Shown: positions 20,281-29,763 of the stretch, in pieces | Position numbering within the stretch: the stretch's first letter is position 1 | Layout of the letters: each line of letters begins with the position of its first letter | NCBI RefSeq assembly: GCF_003399645.1 | Contig: NZ_NBXD01000014.1 | Coordinates: 372,001-436,000, forward strand | DNA from: Subtercola boreus | GTDB taxonomy: Bacteria; Actinomycetota; Actinomycetes; Actinomycetales; Microbacteriaceae | Direction of reading: 5' to 3' | DNA length: 64,000 nt | Notes under the pieces: generated by a model | The model's input: only the letters and a program-made list of their open reading frames with translations | What the model was told of the DNA's origin: nothing | Database searches by the model: none | Translations under genes and position numbers: made by a program

Positions 20281-21786
20281 TCAGGCGGCGGGCGCCTTGC
20301 GGAGGAGGGCGATGAACATGGCGTCGGTGCCGTGGCGGTGGGGCCAGAGCTGGGCCTGCGTCTCGTCTGATCCGAGCACCAGCGGGGTATCGGCGAGTGA
20401 CTGCAGCGTGGCCTGGGTGGCGAGCGGCTCGAGCACTCCCCCATGGCGCTTCAGAGCATCCGTCACCTGCCCGCGGGTCTCGGCGACGTGCGGTGAGCAC
20501 GTGACGTAGGCGAGGATACCGCCCGGCTTCAGCGCCTGAACCGCCGCGTCGATGAGCCGCGACTGCAGCTGCACCAGCTCGGCGACGTCTTTCGGCGACT
20601 TGCGCCACCGCGCCTCGGGCCGGCGCCGGAGCGCCCCGAGCCCGGTGCAGGGCGCATCGACGAGCACGCGGTCGAACTCGCCCGGGTTCGTCTCGCCGAC
20701 CGTGGTTCCGTCGAGCTCCCACACCTCGGGCGGATGCGGCAGGGCGGCCAGGGCGTTCCGCACGAGCTCGGCGCGGGCCGCAACCGGCTCGTTCGCGACC
20801 AGAGTGGCGCCGCCCGCCCGCGCCTCTGCCGCGAGTACGGCCGACTTGCCGCCGGGGCCGGCGCAGAGGTCGAGCCAGCGCTCACCGGCCATGATCGGTG
20901 CCGCACGCGTCAGCGCGAGGGCGGCGAGTTGCGAGCCCTCGTCCTGCACGCGCACGGTGCCGGCCTGTACCTCGGGAATGCCCCGCGGATCGCCGGCATC
21001 CGTGATGAACCCGAACGGCGAATACGGTGCCGGATGCCCGTCGGCGGTGATGTCGTCGCGATCCGCCAGCCCCGGCAGGGCGACGAGCCCGAGTCGCGCG
21101 GGCTCGTTGTCGGCTTCGAGCAGCTCGACGAGGTCGACTTCGGCCTCGTCAGCCGTTGCTCCGTCGGTGAGCAGGGCGCGGCGGAAGGCGCGGATGATCC
21201 ACGACGGATGCGAGTACAGCACCTCGAGCCGCCCGTCGGCATCGCGGGCGTTCTCCAGCACCCTGCCCTGCCACTCGTCGGGGGTCGTGCGCGTGATGGT
21301 GCGGAGGACGCCGTTCACGAAACCCGTGGACGAGCGGGATGCGACGACCCGCGCGAGTTCGACGGCTTCGTTCACCGCGGCATGGCTCGCGACCCGCAGC
21401 GACAGCAGCTGATGGGCGGCGAGTTCGAGCACGTCGACGAGCACACCGTCGATCTCGTCGATGCGCCGGTTCGCGGCGAGCTCGATCACGCGATCGTAGT
21501 AGCCGCGCTGGCGGAGGGTTCCGTAGGTGAGTTCGGTGGCGAGGGCCGCGTCGGCGGTGTTCAGCTTCGCGCGGGCGATCTTCGTCGGCAGGAGCAGGTT
21601 CGCATAGGCGTCGTCTTCGCGAACAGCTCGGATGACCTCGAACGCGATGCGGCGCGCGGGCTGTACGGCTGTGGCGCTCTGCGTGCGCTCGCGGGGGCCC
21701 GGGGCGGTACCCGAGCGGTCGCGACCCGCTCCCCGGCCCCGGCCCCGGTCGCGGTTGGGGTTCGGGCTGGCGTGCTGGGCGTTCAC
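20281..21786 (-). CDS. rsmB: 16S rRNA (cytosine-C5) methyltransferase, RsmB/Sun family
   Basis: SAM-dependent rRNA m5C methylase. It is 501 aa from a GTG that overlaps the fmt stop (GTGA). The first 40 residues are an Arg/Gly-rich tail (RDRGRGRGAGRDRSG), probably disordered and RNA-binding. A NusB-like RNA-binding domain spans about 44-170 (ARRIAFEVIRAV). The methyltransferase core has WLDLCAGPGGKSA (SAM), VLVDAPCTGLGALRR and the catalytic Cys in YVTCSPHVAET. Longer in-frame extensions inside fmt are ignored. It pairs with fmt in a translation-initiation cluster. Confidence 0.93.
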   Translation of the reverse strand: MNAQHASPNPNRDRGRGRGAGRDRSGTAPGPRERTQSATAVQPARRIAFEVIRAVREDDAYANLLLPTKIARAKLNTADAALATELTYGTLRQRGYYDRVIELAANRRIDEIDGVLVDVLELAAHQLLSLRVASHAAVNEAVELARVVASRSSTGFVNGVLRTITRTTPDEWQGRVLENARDADGRLEVLYSHPSWIIRAFRRALLTDGATADEAEVDLVELLEADNEPARLGLVALPGLADRDDITADGHPAPYSPFGFITDAGDPRGIPEVQAGTVRVQDEGSQLAALALTRAAPIMAGERWLDLCAGPGGKSAVLAAEARAGGATLVANEPVAARAELVRNALAALPHPPEVWELDGTTVGETNPGEFDRVLVDAPCTGLGALRRRPEARWRKSPKDVAELVQLQSRLIDAAVQALKPGGILAYVTCSPHVAETRGQVTDALKRHGGVLEPLATQATLQSLADTPLVLGSDETQAQLWPHRHGTDAMFIALLRKAPAA

Positions 21787-22811
21787 TCCGCCACCACCTC
21801 TCGTGTCTCGTCGGTTCGATCGCCTGCCATGGCGGGGTCTGTGGTGCTGGTCGCTGCGGTGGCCAGACCCTCGGCCGCGCCATCTGCGATGCCGTCGGTC
21901 ACCACGACGTCGCCCGTCACCCCGCGCCACCAGTCTGCGGCAGCCATCGGCTTTCGACCCGACGGCTGCACGCGAACGAGCCGCAGGGGAACGTCGGCCG
22001 TGCCGATCACCGGCGTACCGCCCACCAGCCGGATCTGCCCCGGCGCCAGAGCGGGCGCATCGTGCGCGGGTTCCGCTTCGAGGATCTTGAAGCGCTCGCC
22101 GCCGATGCTCGTGAAGGCACCGGGCTCGGGCGTCACGCCGCGAAGTCGCTGGTAGATCGACGCCGACCGCTCGGTGAAGTCGAGTCGGGCATCCTTCAGC
22201 GCCAGCTTGGGGGCGAGCGTGGGTTCGCCCTGCTGCGGCGTCGACACGGCGGTTCCGTCGGCGAGACCCTGCACCACGTCGGCCACGAGGCCGGCCCCGT
22301 CGTCGGCCAGCGCACCCAGCAGGCTGCCGGATGTCTGGTGTGCGCCGATCGGCGTACGGAGCGTCGCAAAGACAGGCCCGGCATCCATTCCCGCAACCAA
22401 CTGGAAGACCGACGCACCGGTGACAGCATCGCCGGCGATCACCGCATGCTGCACCGGCGCCGCGCCCCGCCAGCGCGGCAGCAGGGAGAAGTGCAGGTTG
22501 ATCCAGCCGAGGCGCGGGAGGCTCAGCAGCGGTTCGCGCACGAACCCGCCATAGGCGACGATCACCCCGAGTTCGGCGCCGAGGGATTCGACCTCAGCGG
22601 TGACGGCGTCGTCGAGCCTGTTCGCTTTGATCACGCGCAGCCCGAGAGCGCCGGCGCAGTCTGCCACGGGAGACGCGGTCAGCACACGCTTGCGACCCTG
22701 CGGAGCATCCTGCCGCGTGATGACCGCGACGATCTCGTGCCGGGGGTCAGCGGCGAGGCGGCGGAGCGTCGGGGCGCTGACCTCGGGTGTGCCGGCGAAC
22801 ACAAGTCTCAA
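21783..22811 (-). CDS. fmt: Methionyl-tRNA formyltransferase
   Basis: Formylates initiator Met-tRNA with 10-formyl-THF. It is 342 aa. [16 protein letters not shown] opens the catalytic domain, NLHFSLLPRWRGAAP at about 106-120 holds the active-site Asn and His, and IAGDAVTGASVFQL follows. The C-terminal OB-like domain begins near 205. After the core the protein carries about 40 Ala/Thr/Asp-rich residues that look disordered, making it longer than most family members. It overlaps priA (4 bases) and rsmB (4 bases). Confidence 0.95.
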   Translation of the reverse strand: MRLVFAGTPEVSAPTLRRLAADPRHEIVAVITRQDAPQGRKRVLTASPVADCAGALGLRVIKANRLDDAVTAEVESLGAELGVIVAYGGFVREPLLSLPRLGWINLHFSLLPRWRGAAPVQHAVIAGDAVTGASVFQLVAGMDAGPVFATLRTPIGAHQTSGSLLGALADDGAGLVADVVQGLADGTAVSTPQQGEPTLAPKLALKDARLDFTERSASIYQRLRGVTPEPGAFTSIGGERFKILEAEPAHDAPALAPGQIRLVGGTPVIGTADVPLRLVRVQPSGRKPMAAADWWRGVTGDVVVTDGIADGAAEGLATAATSTTDPAMAGDRTDETREVVAE

Positions 22812-24916
22812 TCGAGGATCTCCAAATCGTCGAAGCGAACCCGGAGGGTCGGCGGGGAGCGGTACGTGGCGGGTTTGCCCGGAATCTTGCGCCGGCTGGT
22901 CGCATTCTTGATGACCGCGGCGCGCAGTGTGGCCGCAACGGCCACGCCGACCGCGTAGTCGAAGCGCACGATGGAACGAACGAACTCGTCACCGTCGGGA
23001 ACAGGACCGAGCACGTCTATCTTCGCGCTGTCTTCGCCCTGCACCGAATCGTGCAGCTGCTGCACGGCTGCAGCAACGGCTTCGGCGGTTCCCCTCACCG
23101 TGGCGACCCGCACGGCGGGTGGGAAGCGCAGCCGTCGTCGGTCGGCCAGTTCGGAGCGCGCGAACCGGTTCTGCTGCCAGGTCACCAGTGTTCGGGCGAG
23201 CTCACCCCCGACGCCCACGATGATGGCAGGCGCCCGCGGGGCCGCCAGTGCGATCGCGTTCGACCACCAGCGCAGGCAGTCCTCGGCCACCGTGAGCGAC
23301 TCGCGGGCGAGCATGCGTTCGCCGTCGAGCAGCAGCACGGCGCGGTACCCGCCCGCCGCGACCGGCTCGGCGCCGCGGGTCGCGATCACGAGCGCCGGCT
23401 CGGCCGAGACGTCGCCGAGCGAGCGGGTGCCGTCGGAGATGACGATGCGTGTTGCCGGGAAGGCCCGCCCGAGGTCTTCGGCGGTGCGGGTGCTGCCCTG
23501 GCCGATGAGGCGGAACGTCGTGCCCTCGCAGTGCCGGCACTGCCACTGGGCTGCGATGGCGCCGCACCAGGCGCACGAGGGCGGGGAGTTCTTCGTCGTC
23601 GTTCGCAGCGGGCCGTCGCAGACGAGGCAGTGGGCGGGGCTGTTGCAGGAGGCGCAGGCGAGCACGGGTGCGTAGCCCGGGCGGGCGACCTGCACGAGAA
23701 CGGGGCCCGACTCGAGCGCGGTGCGAACGGCGTTCCAGGCGGCCGACGGAATGCGCGCCGACTGCGCGAACCGGTCGTTCGACACCTGCGCGGAGGTGGG
23801 CACGACGTTCGGCAGAAACCGGGGGCTCTGCTCGACATCGGCCAGGAAGCCGAGCTCGACGAGCCGTTCGACCTCGGAGCTGCGGGAGTGCGCAACGAAT
23901 GCCAGGGCCGCCCCAGACAGCTCCTGCCGAACGAGTGCCGCGTCGCGGGTCGACACATAGGGGCTGAGGGGCTCGTTGTGCAGGGGGTCGCCGTCGTCCC
24001 ACACCGCGATGAGACCGAGCTCGTGGGCGGGAGCGAAGATCGCTGAGCGGGTACCGTAGATGACCCGCGGATGCTCTTCCAGGCACTCGAGAAAGTGACC
24101 GTAGCGCTCGGGGTTGGTCTGGTGCGCGTCGAGCGGCGAGAGGAGGTCGGCCGGCACCCCCGCCCCCTGCAGGGCGGTCTCGAGCTGCTGCTGGTCGCGG
24201 TAGTCGGGCACCACCAGGATGGCTGACCGGCCGAGCCGGAGGGTGCCGGCGGCCATCGCGGCCATCGTCTCGGCCCAGGCGCCCACCCACGAGCCACCCG
24301 GCACCTGCCGCACGGTGGGCACCGCAGTGATCGCGAGCCGCGCCCGCCCCGCAATCGCCCGCTCGACGACGCCCTCGCCGTAGCCCCGCACCGCAGGCGC
24401 GCCGCCGGGCCCTGCGGGTTCGTCGGGGTCGCCCGCCGCCGCATCGGCGTGGTCGCGGATGGCTGAGGGCGCGGCTGTCTGGCTCTTGGCCACCTCGCCA
24501 GCCCCTGGCTGGCTCGCCGCCGCATCGCGGGCCGCAGCCTGGCGGGCCGCCCACGCCTTCTCGACGCGCACCTGCCGCGGCGGCACGGCGATGCGCACCA
24601 CGTCGCTCGCGTTTCCCGCTGCCCGGGTCGCCACGCGCCGGGCGAGTTGCCAGACCTCGGGCGCCAGCACCGGCACCGGCGACACCACCTCCTCGATGTC
24701 GCTGAGGGTGCCCACGTAGTCTGCGTGGTTCGTCACCTCGACGATGTAGCCGCGCGAGACGCGACCCGCCGTGCGCAACGGAACCTTGACGCGCACGCCC
24801 GGCCGGGCATCCTCGGCCAGGTGCGGCGGAATGCGGTAGTCGAACAGCCGGTCGAGCTGCGGCAGCGGCGACTCGAGCATCACCCGTGCTACGGGGGTGA
24901 TGCCGTCGGCGCTCAC
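22808..24916 (-). CDS. priA: PriA-family primosomal protein N', helicase motifs degenerate
   Basis: 702 aa from a GTG overlapping the metK stop (GTGA). The N-terminal DNA-binding domain ([23 protein letters not shown]) and the zinc region ([13 protein letters not shown], then CAWC and CRHC, about residues 420-470) are clear. The helicase motifs are not: where Walker A should be the protein reads [14 protein letters not shown], and where DEEH should be it reads VWDDGDP. This matches what is known of actinobacterial PriA, described as lacking detectable helicase domains. It may act as a fork-binding scaffold; restart activity is inference. Confidence 0.9.
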   Translation of the reverse strand: MSADGITPVARVMLESPLPQLDRLFDYRIPPHLAEDARPGVRVKVPLRTAGRVSRGYIVEVTNHADYVGTLSDIEEVVSPVPVLAPEVWQLARRVATRAAGNASDVVRIAVPPRQVRVEKAWAARQAAARDAAASQPGAGEVAKSQTAAPSAIRDHADAAAGDPDEPAGPGGAPAVRGYGEGVVERAIAGRARLAITAVPTVRQVPGGSWVGAWAETMAAMAAGTLRLGRSAILVVPDYRDQQQLETALQGAGVPADLLSPLDAHQTNPERYGHFLECLEEHPRVIYGTRSAIFAPAHELGLIAVWDDGDPLHNEPLSPYVSTRDAALVRQELSGAALAFVAHSRSSEVERLVELGFLADVEQSPRFLPNVVPTSAQVSNDRFAQSARIPSAAWNAVRTALESGPVLVQVARPGYAPVLACASCNSPAHCLVCDGPLRTTTKNSPPSCAWCGAIAAQWQCRHCEGTTFRLIGQGSTRTAEDLGRAFPATRIVISDGTRSLGDVSAEPALVIATRGAEPVAAGGYRAVLLLDGERMLARESLTVAEDCLRWWSNAIALAAPRAPAIIVGVGGELARTLVTWQQNRFARSELADRRRLRFPPAVRVATVRGTAEAVAAAVQQLHDSVQGEDSAKIDVLGPVPDGDEFVRSIVRFDYAVGVAVAATLRAAVIKNATSRRKIPGKPATYRSPPTLRVRFDDLEILD

Positions 24917-26109
24917 AACCCCGCTGCGGCCTGCAGGTCGGCGACCCGGTCGAGGCGCTCCCAGGTGAAGTCGGGAAGTTCGCGCCCGAAGTGACCGTAG
25001 GTGGCCGTCTGGGCGTAGATGGGACGGAGCAGGTCGAGATCGCGGATGATCGCCGCCGGCCGCAGGTCGAACACCTGCCGGATGGCCTCGATGATGCGCT
25101 CGTCGGGCACGTGGGCCGTGCCGAACGTCTCGACATAAAGCCCGACCGGAGCCGACTTGCCGATCGCGTACGCGACCTGCACCTCGAGCTTGTCGGCGAA
25201 CCCGGCGGCGACCGCGTTCTTCGCGACCCAGCGCATGGCGTAGGCCGCCGAGCGGTCGACCTTCGAGGGGTCTTTGCCACTGAAGGCCCCGCCGCCGTGC
25301 CTGCTGGCGCCGCCGTACGTGTCGACGATGATCTTGCGGCCGGTGACCCCGGCGTCGCCCTGCGGTCCACCGATCTCGAAACGACCGGTGGGGTTGATCA
25401 GGAATTTGGTCGCCCCTGAGTCGAGGTGCGAGTCGTCGAGCACGGGCTGGATGACCAGCTCGGCCACATCGTGCTGCAGCTGCTCGGTGGAGACGCTCGG
25501 CGTGTGCTGGGTCGAGAGAACGACGGTGTCGACCGTGCGGGGAACGAGCCCGTCGTAGCCGATGGTGACCTGCGTCTTGCCGTCGGGCCGCAGGTAGTCG
25601 AGCTGCCCGGTCTTGCGCACCTCGGCGAGGCGCTCGGAGAGCCGGTGCGCGAGCCAGATGGGCAGCGGCATGAGCTGCGGGGTCTCGGTCGTCGCGAAGC
25701 CGAACATGATGCCCTGGTCGCCGGCGCCCTGCTGGTCGAGCGGGTCGGAACCACCCGCGCCCTGGCGGGTCTCCCACGCGTTGTTGACACCCTGCGCGAT
25801 GTCGGGCGACTGCGCTCCGATCGAGACCGAGACCCCGCAGCTGTTGCCGTCGAAGCCGATGTCTGAAGAGGTGTAGCCGATGGCGTTCACGCGCTCGCGG
25901 ATGATCGTGGGAATGTCGACGTACCCCTCGGTCGTCACCTCGCCGGCGACGTGCACGAGCCCCGTCGTCACGAGGGTCTCGACGGCCACGCGGCTGGTCG
26001 GGTCGACCGTGAGGAGGGCGTCGAGGATGCTGTCGGAGATCTGGTCGCAGATCTTGTCGGGGTGGCCCTCGGTGACCGACTCGGAGGTGAAGAGGCGAAG
26101 GGTAGTCAT
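24913..26109 (-). CDS. metK: S-adenosylmethionine synthetase
   Basis: Makes SAM from methionine and ATP. It is 398 aa. [17 protein letters not shown] near residue 15 (ATP and Mg), [12 protein letters not shown] at about 122-133 and the P-loop-like [16 protein letters not shown] at about 265 are all present. SAM is the substrate of RsmB encoded three genes on. It overlaps coaBC by 4 bases and priA by 4 bases. Confidence 0.98.
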   Translation of the reverse strand: MTTLRLFTSESVTEGHPDKICDQISDSILDALLTVDPTSRVAVETLVTTGLVHVAGEVTTEGYVDIPTIIRERVNAIGYTSSDIGFDGNSCGVSVSIGAQSPDIAQGVNNAWETRQGAGGSDPLDQQGAGDQGIMFGFATTETPQLMPLPIWLAHRLSERLAEVRKTGQLDYLRPDGKTQVTIGYDGLVPRTVDTVVLSTQHTPSVSTEQLQHDVAELVIQPVLDDSHLDSGATKFLINPTGRFEIGGPQGDAGVTGRKIIVDTYGGASRHGGGAFSGKDPSKVDRSAAYAMRWVAKNAVAAGFADKLEVQVAYAIGKSAPVGLYVETFGTAHVPDERIIEAIRQVFDLRPAAIIRDLDLLRPIYAQTATYGHFGRELPDFTWERLDRVADLQAAAGL

Positions 26110-27401
26110 TGTGCTCCTGGGGGGTTCGACCGTGCGGGTTGTGCCAGCACGTTCAGAATGCTGTGAGCCACCGACAGCTTCGAGCCGGTGGCCTCGATCA
26201 CTATATGCCCGGCCGTATCGAGCACGATGACCGTGTTGCTGTCTGTGGCAAAACCCTCGGTGAACCCCACCCTGTTGACAACAAGATAGGTCGCGCGTTT
26301 GCGGGCGGCCTTCGATCGGCCGAGCTCGAGCAGCTCATCGCGAGTGCCAGCCGTCTCGGCTGCAAAACCGATGACGGTCTGGTTCGGGGCGCTGTTCGCC
26401 GCCAACTCGGCCAGGATGTCGGGGTTCTTGACGAGCTCGAGGGTCAGGATGTCGCCGGTCTTCTCCTTCTTGATCTTGCCCGGCGAGACCTCGCGCGGGC
26501 GGTAGTCGGCGACCGCGGCCGCCATGATGACCACGTCGGCCTCGCCGAGCAGCGCCAGCATCTCGGCGCGCAGCTGTTCGGCCGTCTCGACAGCGTGCAC
26601 CTCGGTGCCGCGGGGTGGCTCCACCTCGAGGTGGGCCCCGACGAACGTGACGCGAGCGCCGCGCGACAGGGCGGCCTCGGCGAGGGCCGCACCCTGCTTG
26701 CCGCTCGAGCGGTTGCCGAGAAAGCGTACGGGGTCCAGCGGCTCGCGCGTGCCGCCGGCCGAGATCAGGATGCGGAGGCCCGCGAGATCCTCGGCGCCCG
26801 AATCGACGCCGCCGGCGCCCGAATCGACGCCGCCGGCGCCGGAATCGACGCCGCCGGCCCCCGATGCCCCACCGACCTCCGCCAGCAGCGCCAACCCCGC
26901 CGTCACGATCTCGTCGGGCTCCGACATCCGGCCCGGCCCGACATCGGTACCGGTCAGCTGCCCCGTCGCGGGCCCGATGAAGCGGTACCCCCGCAAGGCG
27001 AGCAGGGCCGCGTTGGCCACGGTGGCCGCGTTCCGCCACATCTCGGTGTGCATCGCCGGCGCGAGCAGGATGGGCGCCGTCGTCGCCAGCACCGTGTTGC
27101 CGAGCAGATCGTCTGCAAGGCCCGCCGCCAGCTTCGCCAGTGTGTTCGCCGTCGTCGGAGCGATCACGACCAGATCTGCCGCCTGCCCGAGGGCCACGTG
27201 CCGCACCTCGGCGACGCCTTCGTAGAGGTCGGTGTGAACGGTGTTCCGCGAGATGGCTTCGAGCGTCGGCTTGCCGACGAACCGCAGTGCGTGCTCGGTG
27301 GCGATCACCTGCACGGAGTGGCCGGCGAGAACGAACCCCCGCACCACCCCGACGGCCTTGTAGGCGGCAATACCCCCGGTGATACCGACGACGATGTTCA
27401 T
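26106..27401 (-). CDS. coaBC: Bifunctional phosphopantothenoylcysteine synthetase/decarboxylase
   Basis: Two steps of CoA synthesis in one protein of 431 aa. The FMN-dependent decarboxylase (CoaC) spans about 1-175: GGIAAYKA, catalytic His68 in [18 protein letters not shown] and PAMHTEMW. Its flap reads [15 protein letters not shown], without the Cys that E. coli Dfp has there. The CTP-dependent synthetase (CoaB) starts near 207 ([29 protein letters not shown]). The linker at about 178-205 is a Gly/Ala/Val/Asp/Ser repeat made by a 21-bp minisatellite. It is first gene of a long operon, 27 bases from the rpoZ terminator. Confidence 0.95.
   Translation of the reverse strand: MNIVVGITGGIAAYKAVGVVRGFVLAGHSVQVIATEHALRFVGKPTLEAISRNTVHTDLYEGVAEVRHVALGQAADLVVIAPTTANTLAKLAAGLADDLLGNTVLATTAPILLAPAMHTEMWRNAATVANAALLALRGYRFIGPATGQLTGTDVGPGRMSEPDEIVTAGLALLAEVGGASGAGGVDSGAGGVDSGAGGVDSGAEDLAGLRILISAGGTREPLDPVRFLGNRSSGKQGAALAEAALSRGARVTFVGAHLEVEPPRGTEVHAVETAEQLRAEMLALLGEADVVIMAAAVADYRPREVSPGKIKKEKTGDILTLELVKNPDILAELAANSAPNQTVIGFAAETAGTRDELLELGRSKAARKRATYLVVNRVGFTEGFATDSNTVIVLDTAGHIVIEATGSKLSVAHSILNVLAQPARSNPPGAQ
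26799..26861 (-). repeat. 21-bp minisatellite (3 copies) in the CoaBC linker
   Basis: Three near-identical 21-bp units (plus-strand unit CGAATCGACGCCGCCGGCGC plus C) encode GAGGVDS three times between the CoaC and CoaB domains. The unit is a multiple of three, so copy-number changes keep the frame and only alter linker length. Confidence 0.95.
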
Positions 27402-27428
27402 GGTCCTACTCTGGCAGGTGCGGGCAGC

Positions 27429-27460
27429 AAAAAGCTCGCCGTCAGGATGTGACGGCGAGC
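27429..27460 (-). terminator. Intrinsic terminator after rpoZ
   Basis: Stem GCTCGCCGTCA / TGACGGCGAGC (11 bp, 5-base loop) followed on the minus strand by TTTTT. It is a textbook Rho-independent terminator ending the pyr-gmk-rpoZ transcript. The coaBC start codon is only 27 bases further on. Confidence 0.9.
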
Positions 27461-27481
27461 CCTCGGTGCTGAAGAGAAGAG

Positions 27482-27571
27482 CTACTCCGAAATCGGAGCG
27501 TTGCTCGTCCGATTCCTACTCCGGAATCGGAGCGTTGCTCGTCCCATTCCTACTCGGGAATCGGAGCATTG
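27482..27571 (-). repeat. 34-bp tandem repeat of the rpoZ 3' end
   Basis: Copies start at 27482, 27516 and 27550, the last being the end of rpoZ itself. Each contains the codons for NAPI(P/S)E and the TAG stop. The two downstream copies differ from each other at two positions. Each copy holds an inverted repeat at 27485-27498 (CTCCGA-AA-TCGGAG, perfect), 27519-27532 and 27553-27566 (imperfect). The period of 34 puts each stop in a different frame. Confidence 0.95.
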
Positions 27572-27816
27572 GCCTTGACGGTGAGCTTGTCCTCGTTGAT
27601 CTCGTGCAGGGCGATCGACAGCGGCTTGTCGTCGATGCCCGAGTCGACCAGCGGGCCGACGTTGTCGAACAGGCTGCCTTCGTGCAGGTCGGCGTAGTAG
27701 TCGTTGATCTGGCGCGCACGCTTCGACGCGAAGATGACGAGGGCGTACTTCGAGTCGACCTTCGACAGCAGTTCGTCGATGGGCGGGTCGATGATGCCGA
27801 GGGGCTTGGCTGGCAT
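27550..27816 (-). CDS. rpoZ: RNA polymerase omega subunit
   Basis: Small subunit that chaperones beta-prime assembly. It is 88 aa: [28 protein letters not shown] is the conserved core, with a C-terminal part ending [23 protein letters not shown] precedes the ATG. It follows gmk by 37 bases, as in many bacteria (gmk-rpoZ). The last eight codons and stop are tandemly repeated downstream. The transcript ends at the terminator at 27429. Confidence 0.97.
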   Translation of the reverse strand: MPAKPLGIIDPPIDELLSKVDSKYALVIFASKRARQINDYYADLHEGSLFDNVGPLVDSGIDDKPLSIALHEINEDKLTVKANAPIPE

Positions 27817-27853
27817 GGGTGTGCTCCTTGAATCGGGGGAAGGTTTCGTCGCG

Positions 27854-28795
27854 TCAGGCCGGGGCGGGCCGAGCGGAAATATTCATCAAGTCTACGACCT
27901 CGCGGGCCGCATCTTCGACCCTGTTGTTCACGACACGGTGGTCGAATTCGTTCTGGGCCTTCAATTCGACCTTCGCGGTCGACAGCCGCCGGGCCTGCTC
28001 CTCGCTCGATTCGGTGCCGCGACCGATGAGCCGGCGAACGAGTTCCTCCCAGGTCGGGGGCAGCAGAAACACGAGCACCGCTTCGGGCATCGATGCCCGC
28101 ACCTGCCGGGCACCCTGGATGTCGATCTCCAGCAGAACGCTCCGCCCGGTATCGAGGGCCTCCTGCACGGGACCTCGGGGCGTGCCGTACCGGGACTGGT
28201 TGTGCACGACCGCCCACTCCAGGAACTCGCCCGCTTCGGTCATCCGGTCGAACTCCTCGTCGGTGACGAAGAAGTAGCTCACGCCGTCGATCTCGCCGGG
28301 CCGGGGAGCCCTGGTCGTGGCCGAGACCGACAGCTTCACCTCGGGGTAGTTCTCGCGGATGTACGTCGAAACCGTTCCCTTGCCGACCGCGGTCGGGCCC
28401 GCGAGCACGACAAGGCGCGTCTGAGCCGCAGCGGGCGCCGGATGCCCGGGGCCGGGGTGCTGGGCTCCGGAGGCCGTCGGCGCACGGGTGCCCAGGTACT
28501 CCACCAGCCGCTCCCGCTGGTGGCGGCCGAGACCCCCCACTCGCTTCGACCGAGAGATGTCGAGCCTGTCGAGCATCCGGTCGACCCGCACCGGGCCGAG
28601 ACCCGGTATGCAGAGCAGAAGGTCGCGAACGCGCAGCCCTGCCTCGACACTGTCGGCCTCGGCGAGCCCCACGGTCGCGACGTCGACGGCTGCCCGGCGG
28701 CCGGCGATGACCTCGTTCTTGACGGCAGCACGCGCCCGGCGGGCAGCGACCGCGGCCTTCGACGCAGCGACCCGGTCGACCTCCGGCGGCTTCAT
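27854..28795 (-). CDS. gmk: Guanylate kinase with N-terminal mIHF-like domain
   Basis: GMP to GDP kinase; 313 aa, about 110 longer than usual. The kinase spans about 126-313: P-loop GPTAVGKGT at 133-141, [35 protein letters not shown] and [12 protein letters not shown]. Residues 1-103 match the mycobacterial integration host factor (mIHF): an RRARA-rich helix, then [22 protein letters not shown] and [14 protein letters not shown]. In mycobacteria mihF and gmk are neighbouring separate genes, so this is a fusion of neighbours, joined by an Ala/Pro/Gly linker at 104-124. It overlaps pyrF by 4 bases. Confidence 0.93.
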   Translation of the reverse strand: MKPPEVDRVAASKAAVAARRARAAVKNEVIAGRRAAVDVATVGLAEADSVEAGLRVRDLLLCIPGLGPVRVDRMLDRLDISRSKRVGGLGRHQRERLVEYLGTRAPTASGAQHPGPGHPAPAAAQTRLVVLAGPTAVGKGTVSTYIRENYPEVKLSVSATTRAPRPGEIDGVSYFFVTDEEFDRMTEAGEFLEWAVVHNQSRYGTPRGPVQEALDTGRSVLLEIDIQGARQVRASMPEAVLVFLLPPTWEELVRRLIGRGTESSEEQARRLSTAKVELKAQNEFDHRVVNNRVEDAAREVVDLMNISARPAPA

Positions 28796-29763
28796 GCCGA
28801 GACCGCCGACGAACCGGCCACGGCCTCGTTCGCTGCACCCAGCGCACCGACCACGCTCGGCGCGTCCGCCGCGCCCAGCGCGTCGCGCAGCTCGGAAACC
28901 TGGGCATCGATGCGGGAGGCCAGCCCCGCGGGCCCCGCCTGCAGCACCGACCGGGAGACCGCGACGACGGTGGTCGGAGTGAGGGTCCCGTACACACGGC
29001 GAACGTCGGCGAACGTCGCGCCCTGGAATCCGAAGCCCGGCGCAAGCACCGGCGTCGCGGGAGTCGCCGCCAGACGATCGCGGTCGATCCCGTAGTCGGT
29101 CAGTGTCTTCGTTGCTCCCAGCACGAGTCCGATGTTACCGACCGCGGAGGTGTCGGGGTGGTGGGCACGATTGTGGGCGCCCACGTCGGCGGCGACGAGC
29201 CCGGCGAGCGAGAGCGATTCTCCCTCACGGTCGGCCCGGGCGCTCTGCACAGAGAACGACTCCGGATTCGACGTGGCGCTCAGCACAAAGGCACCCTTGC
29301 CGATCTTCTCGACCAGGGCGAACACCGGCATCAGCGACCCGACTCCGGCGTACGCCGTGAGCGTCACCGCGTCGGCCTCGAGCGGCGAGCCCGGCTCGAG
29401 CCAGGCCCGTCCGTACGCCTCGGCGCTGGTACCGATGTCGCCCCGCTTGGCGTCCGCGATCACGATCAGTCCAGCGGAGCGTGCCGCTGTGAGAACCTGC
29501 TCCAGGGCCGCGAAACCGGCGGCGCCGTAGAGCTCGTAGAACGCCACCTGCGGTTTCAGGATGCCCACCCGCCCCGCCGCGGCATCCACGACCCGCAGGC
29601 CGAACTCCCGCACGCCGTCCGCAGAGCGGTCGAGCCCCCAGGCGTCGAGCAGGTAGTCGTGCGGATCGATGCCCACGCAGAGCTGCCCGGACGCGGCGAA
29701 GACGGCGGCGAGCCGAGAGCCGAAGCCGCCAGCACCGCCCACCCCGGGAGTCACGCCGCTCAC
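28792..29763 (-). CDS. pyrF: Orotidine 5'-phosphate decarboxylase, type 2
   Basis: Last step to UMP. It is 323 aa from the GTG overlapping the carB stop (GTGA). It belongs to the actinobacterial type 2 group: [16 protein letters not shown] near the N terminus, the catalytic signature [14 protein letters not shown] and [13 protein letters not shown] at the phosphate site. A longer in-frame start would lie inside carB. It overlaps gmk by 4 bases, linking UMP and GMP phosphorylation in one transcript. Confidence 0.95.
   Translation of the reverse strand: MSGVTPGVGGAGGFGSRLAAVFAASGQLCVGIDPHDYLLDAWGLDRSADGVREFGLRVVDAAAGRVGILKPQVAFYELYGAAGFAALEQVLTAARSAGLIVIADAKRGDIGTSAEAYGRAWLEPGSPLEADAVTLTAYAGVGSLMPVFALVEKIGKGAFVLSATSNPESFSVQSARADREGESLSLAGLVAADVGAHNRAHHPDTSAVGNIGLVLGATKTLTDYGIDRDRLAATPATPVLAPGFGFQGATFADVRRVYGTLTPTTVVAVSRSVLQAGPAGLASRIDAQVSELRDALGAADAPSVVGALGAANEAVAGSSAVSA

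Noticed and set aside
24917-25777. N-terminal extension of the priA frame into metK
   Set aside because: The extension is a shadow of metK; homology to PriA begins at the GTG overlapping the metK stop. The same reasoning removed upstream extensions of carA, carB, aroC, aroK, aroQ, rsmB, pyrF, relA, mltG and hisG.
27482-27571. 34-bp repeats considered as a CRISPR array
   Set aside because: The repeats are back to back with no spacers, and one copy is part of rpoZ. No cas gene is nearby.
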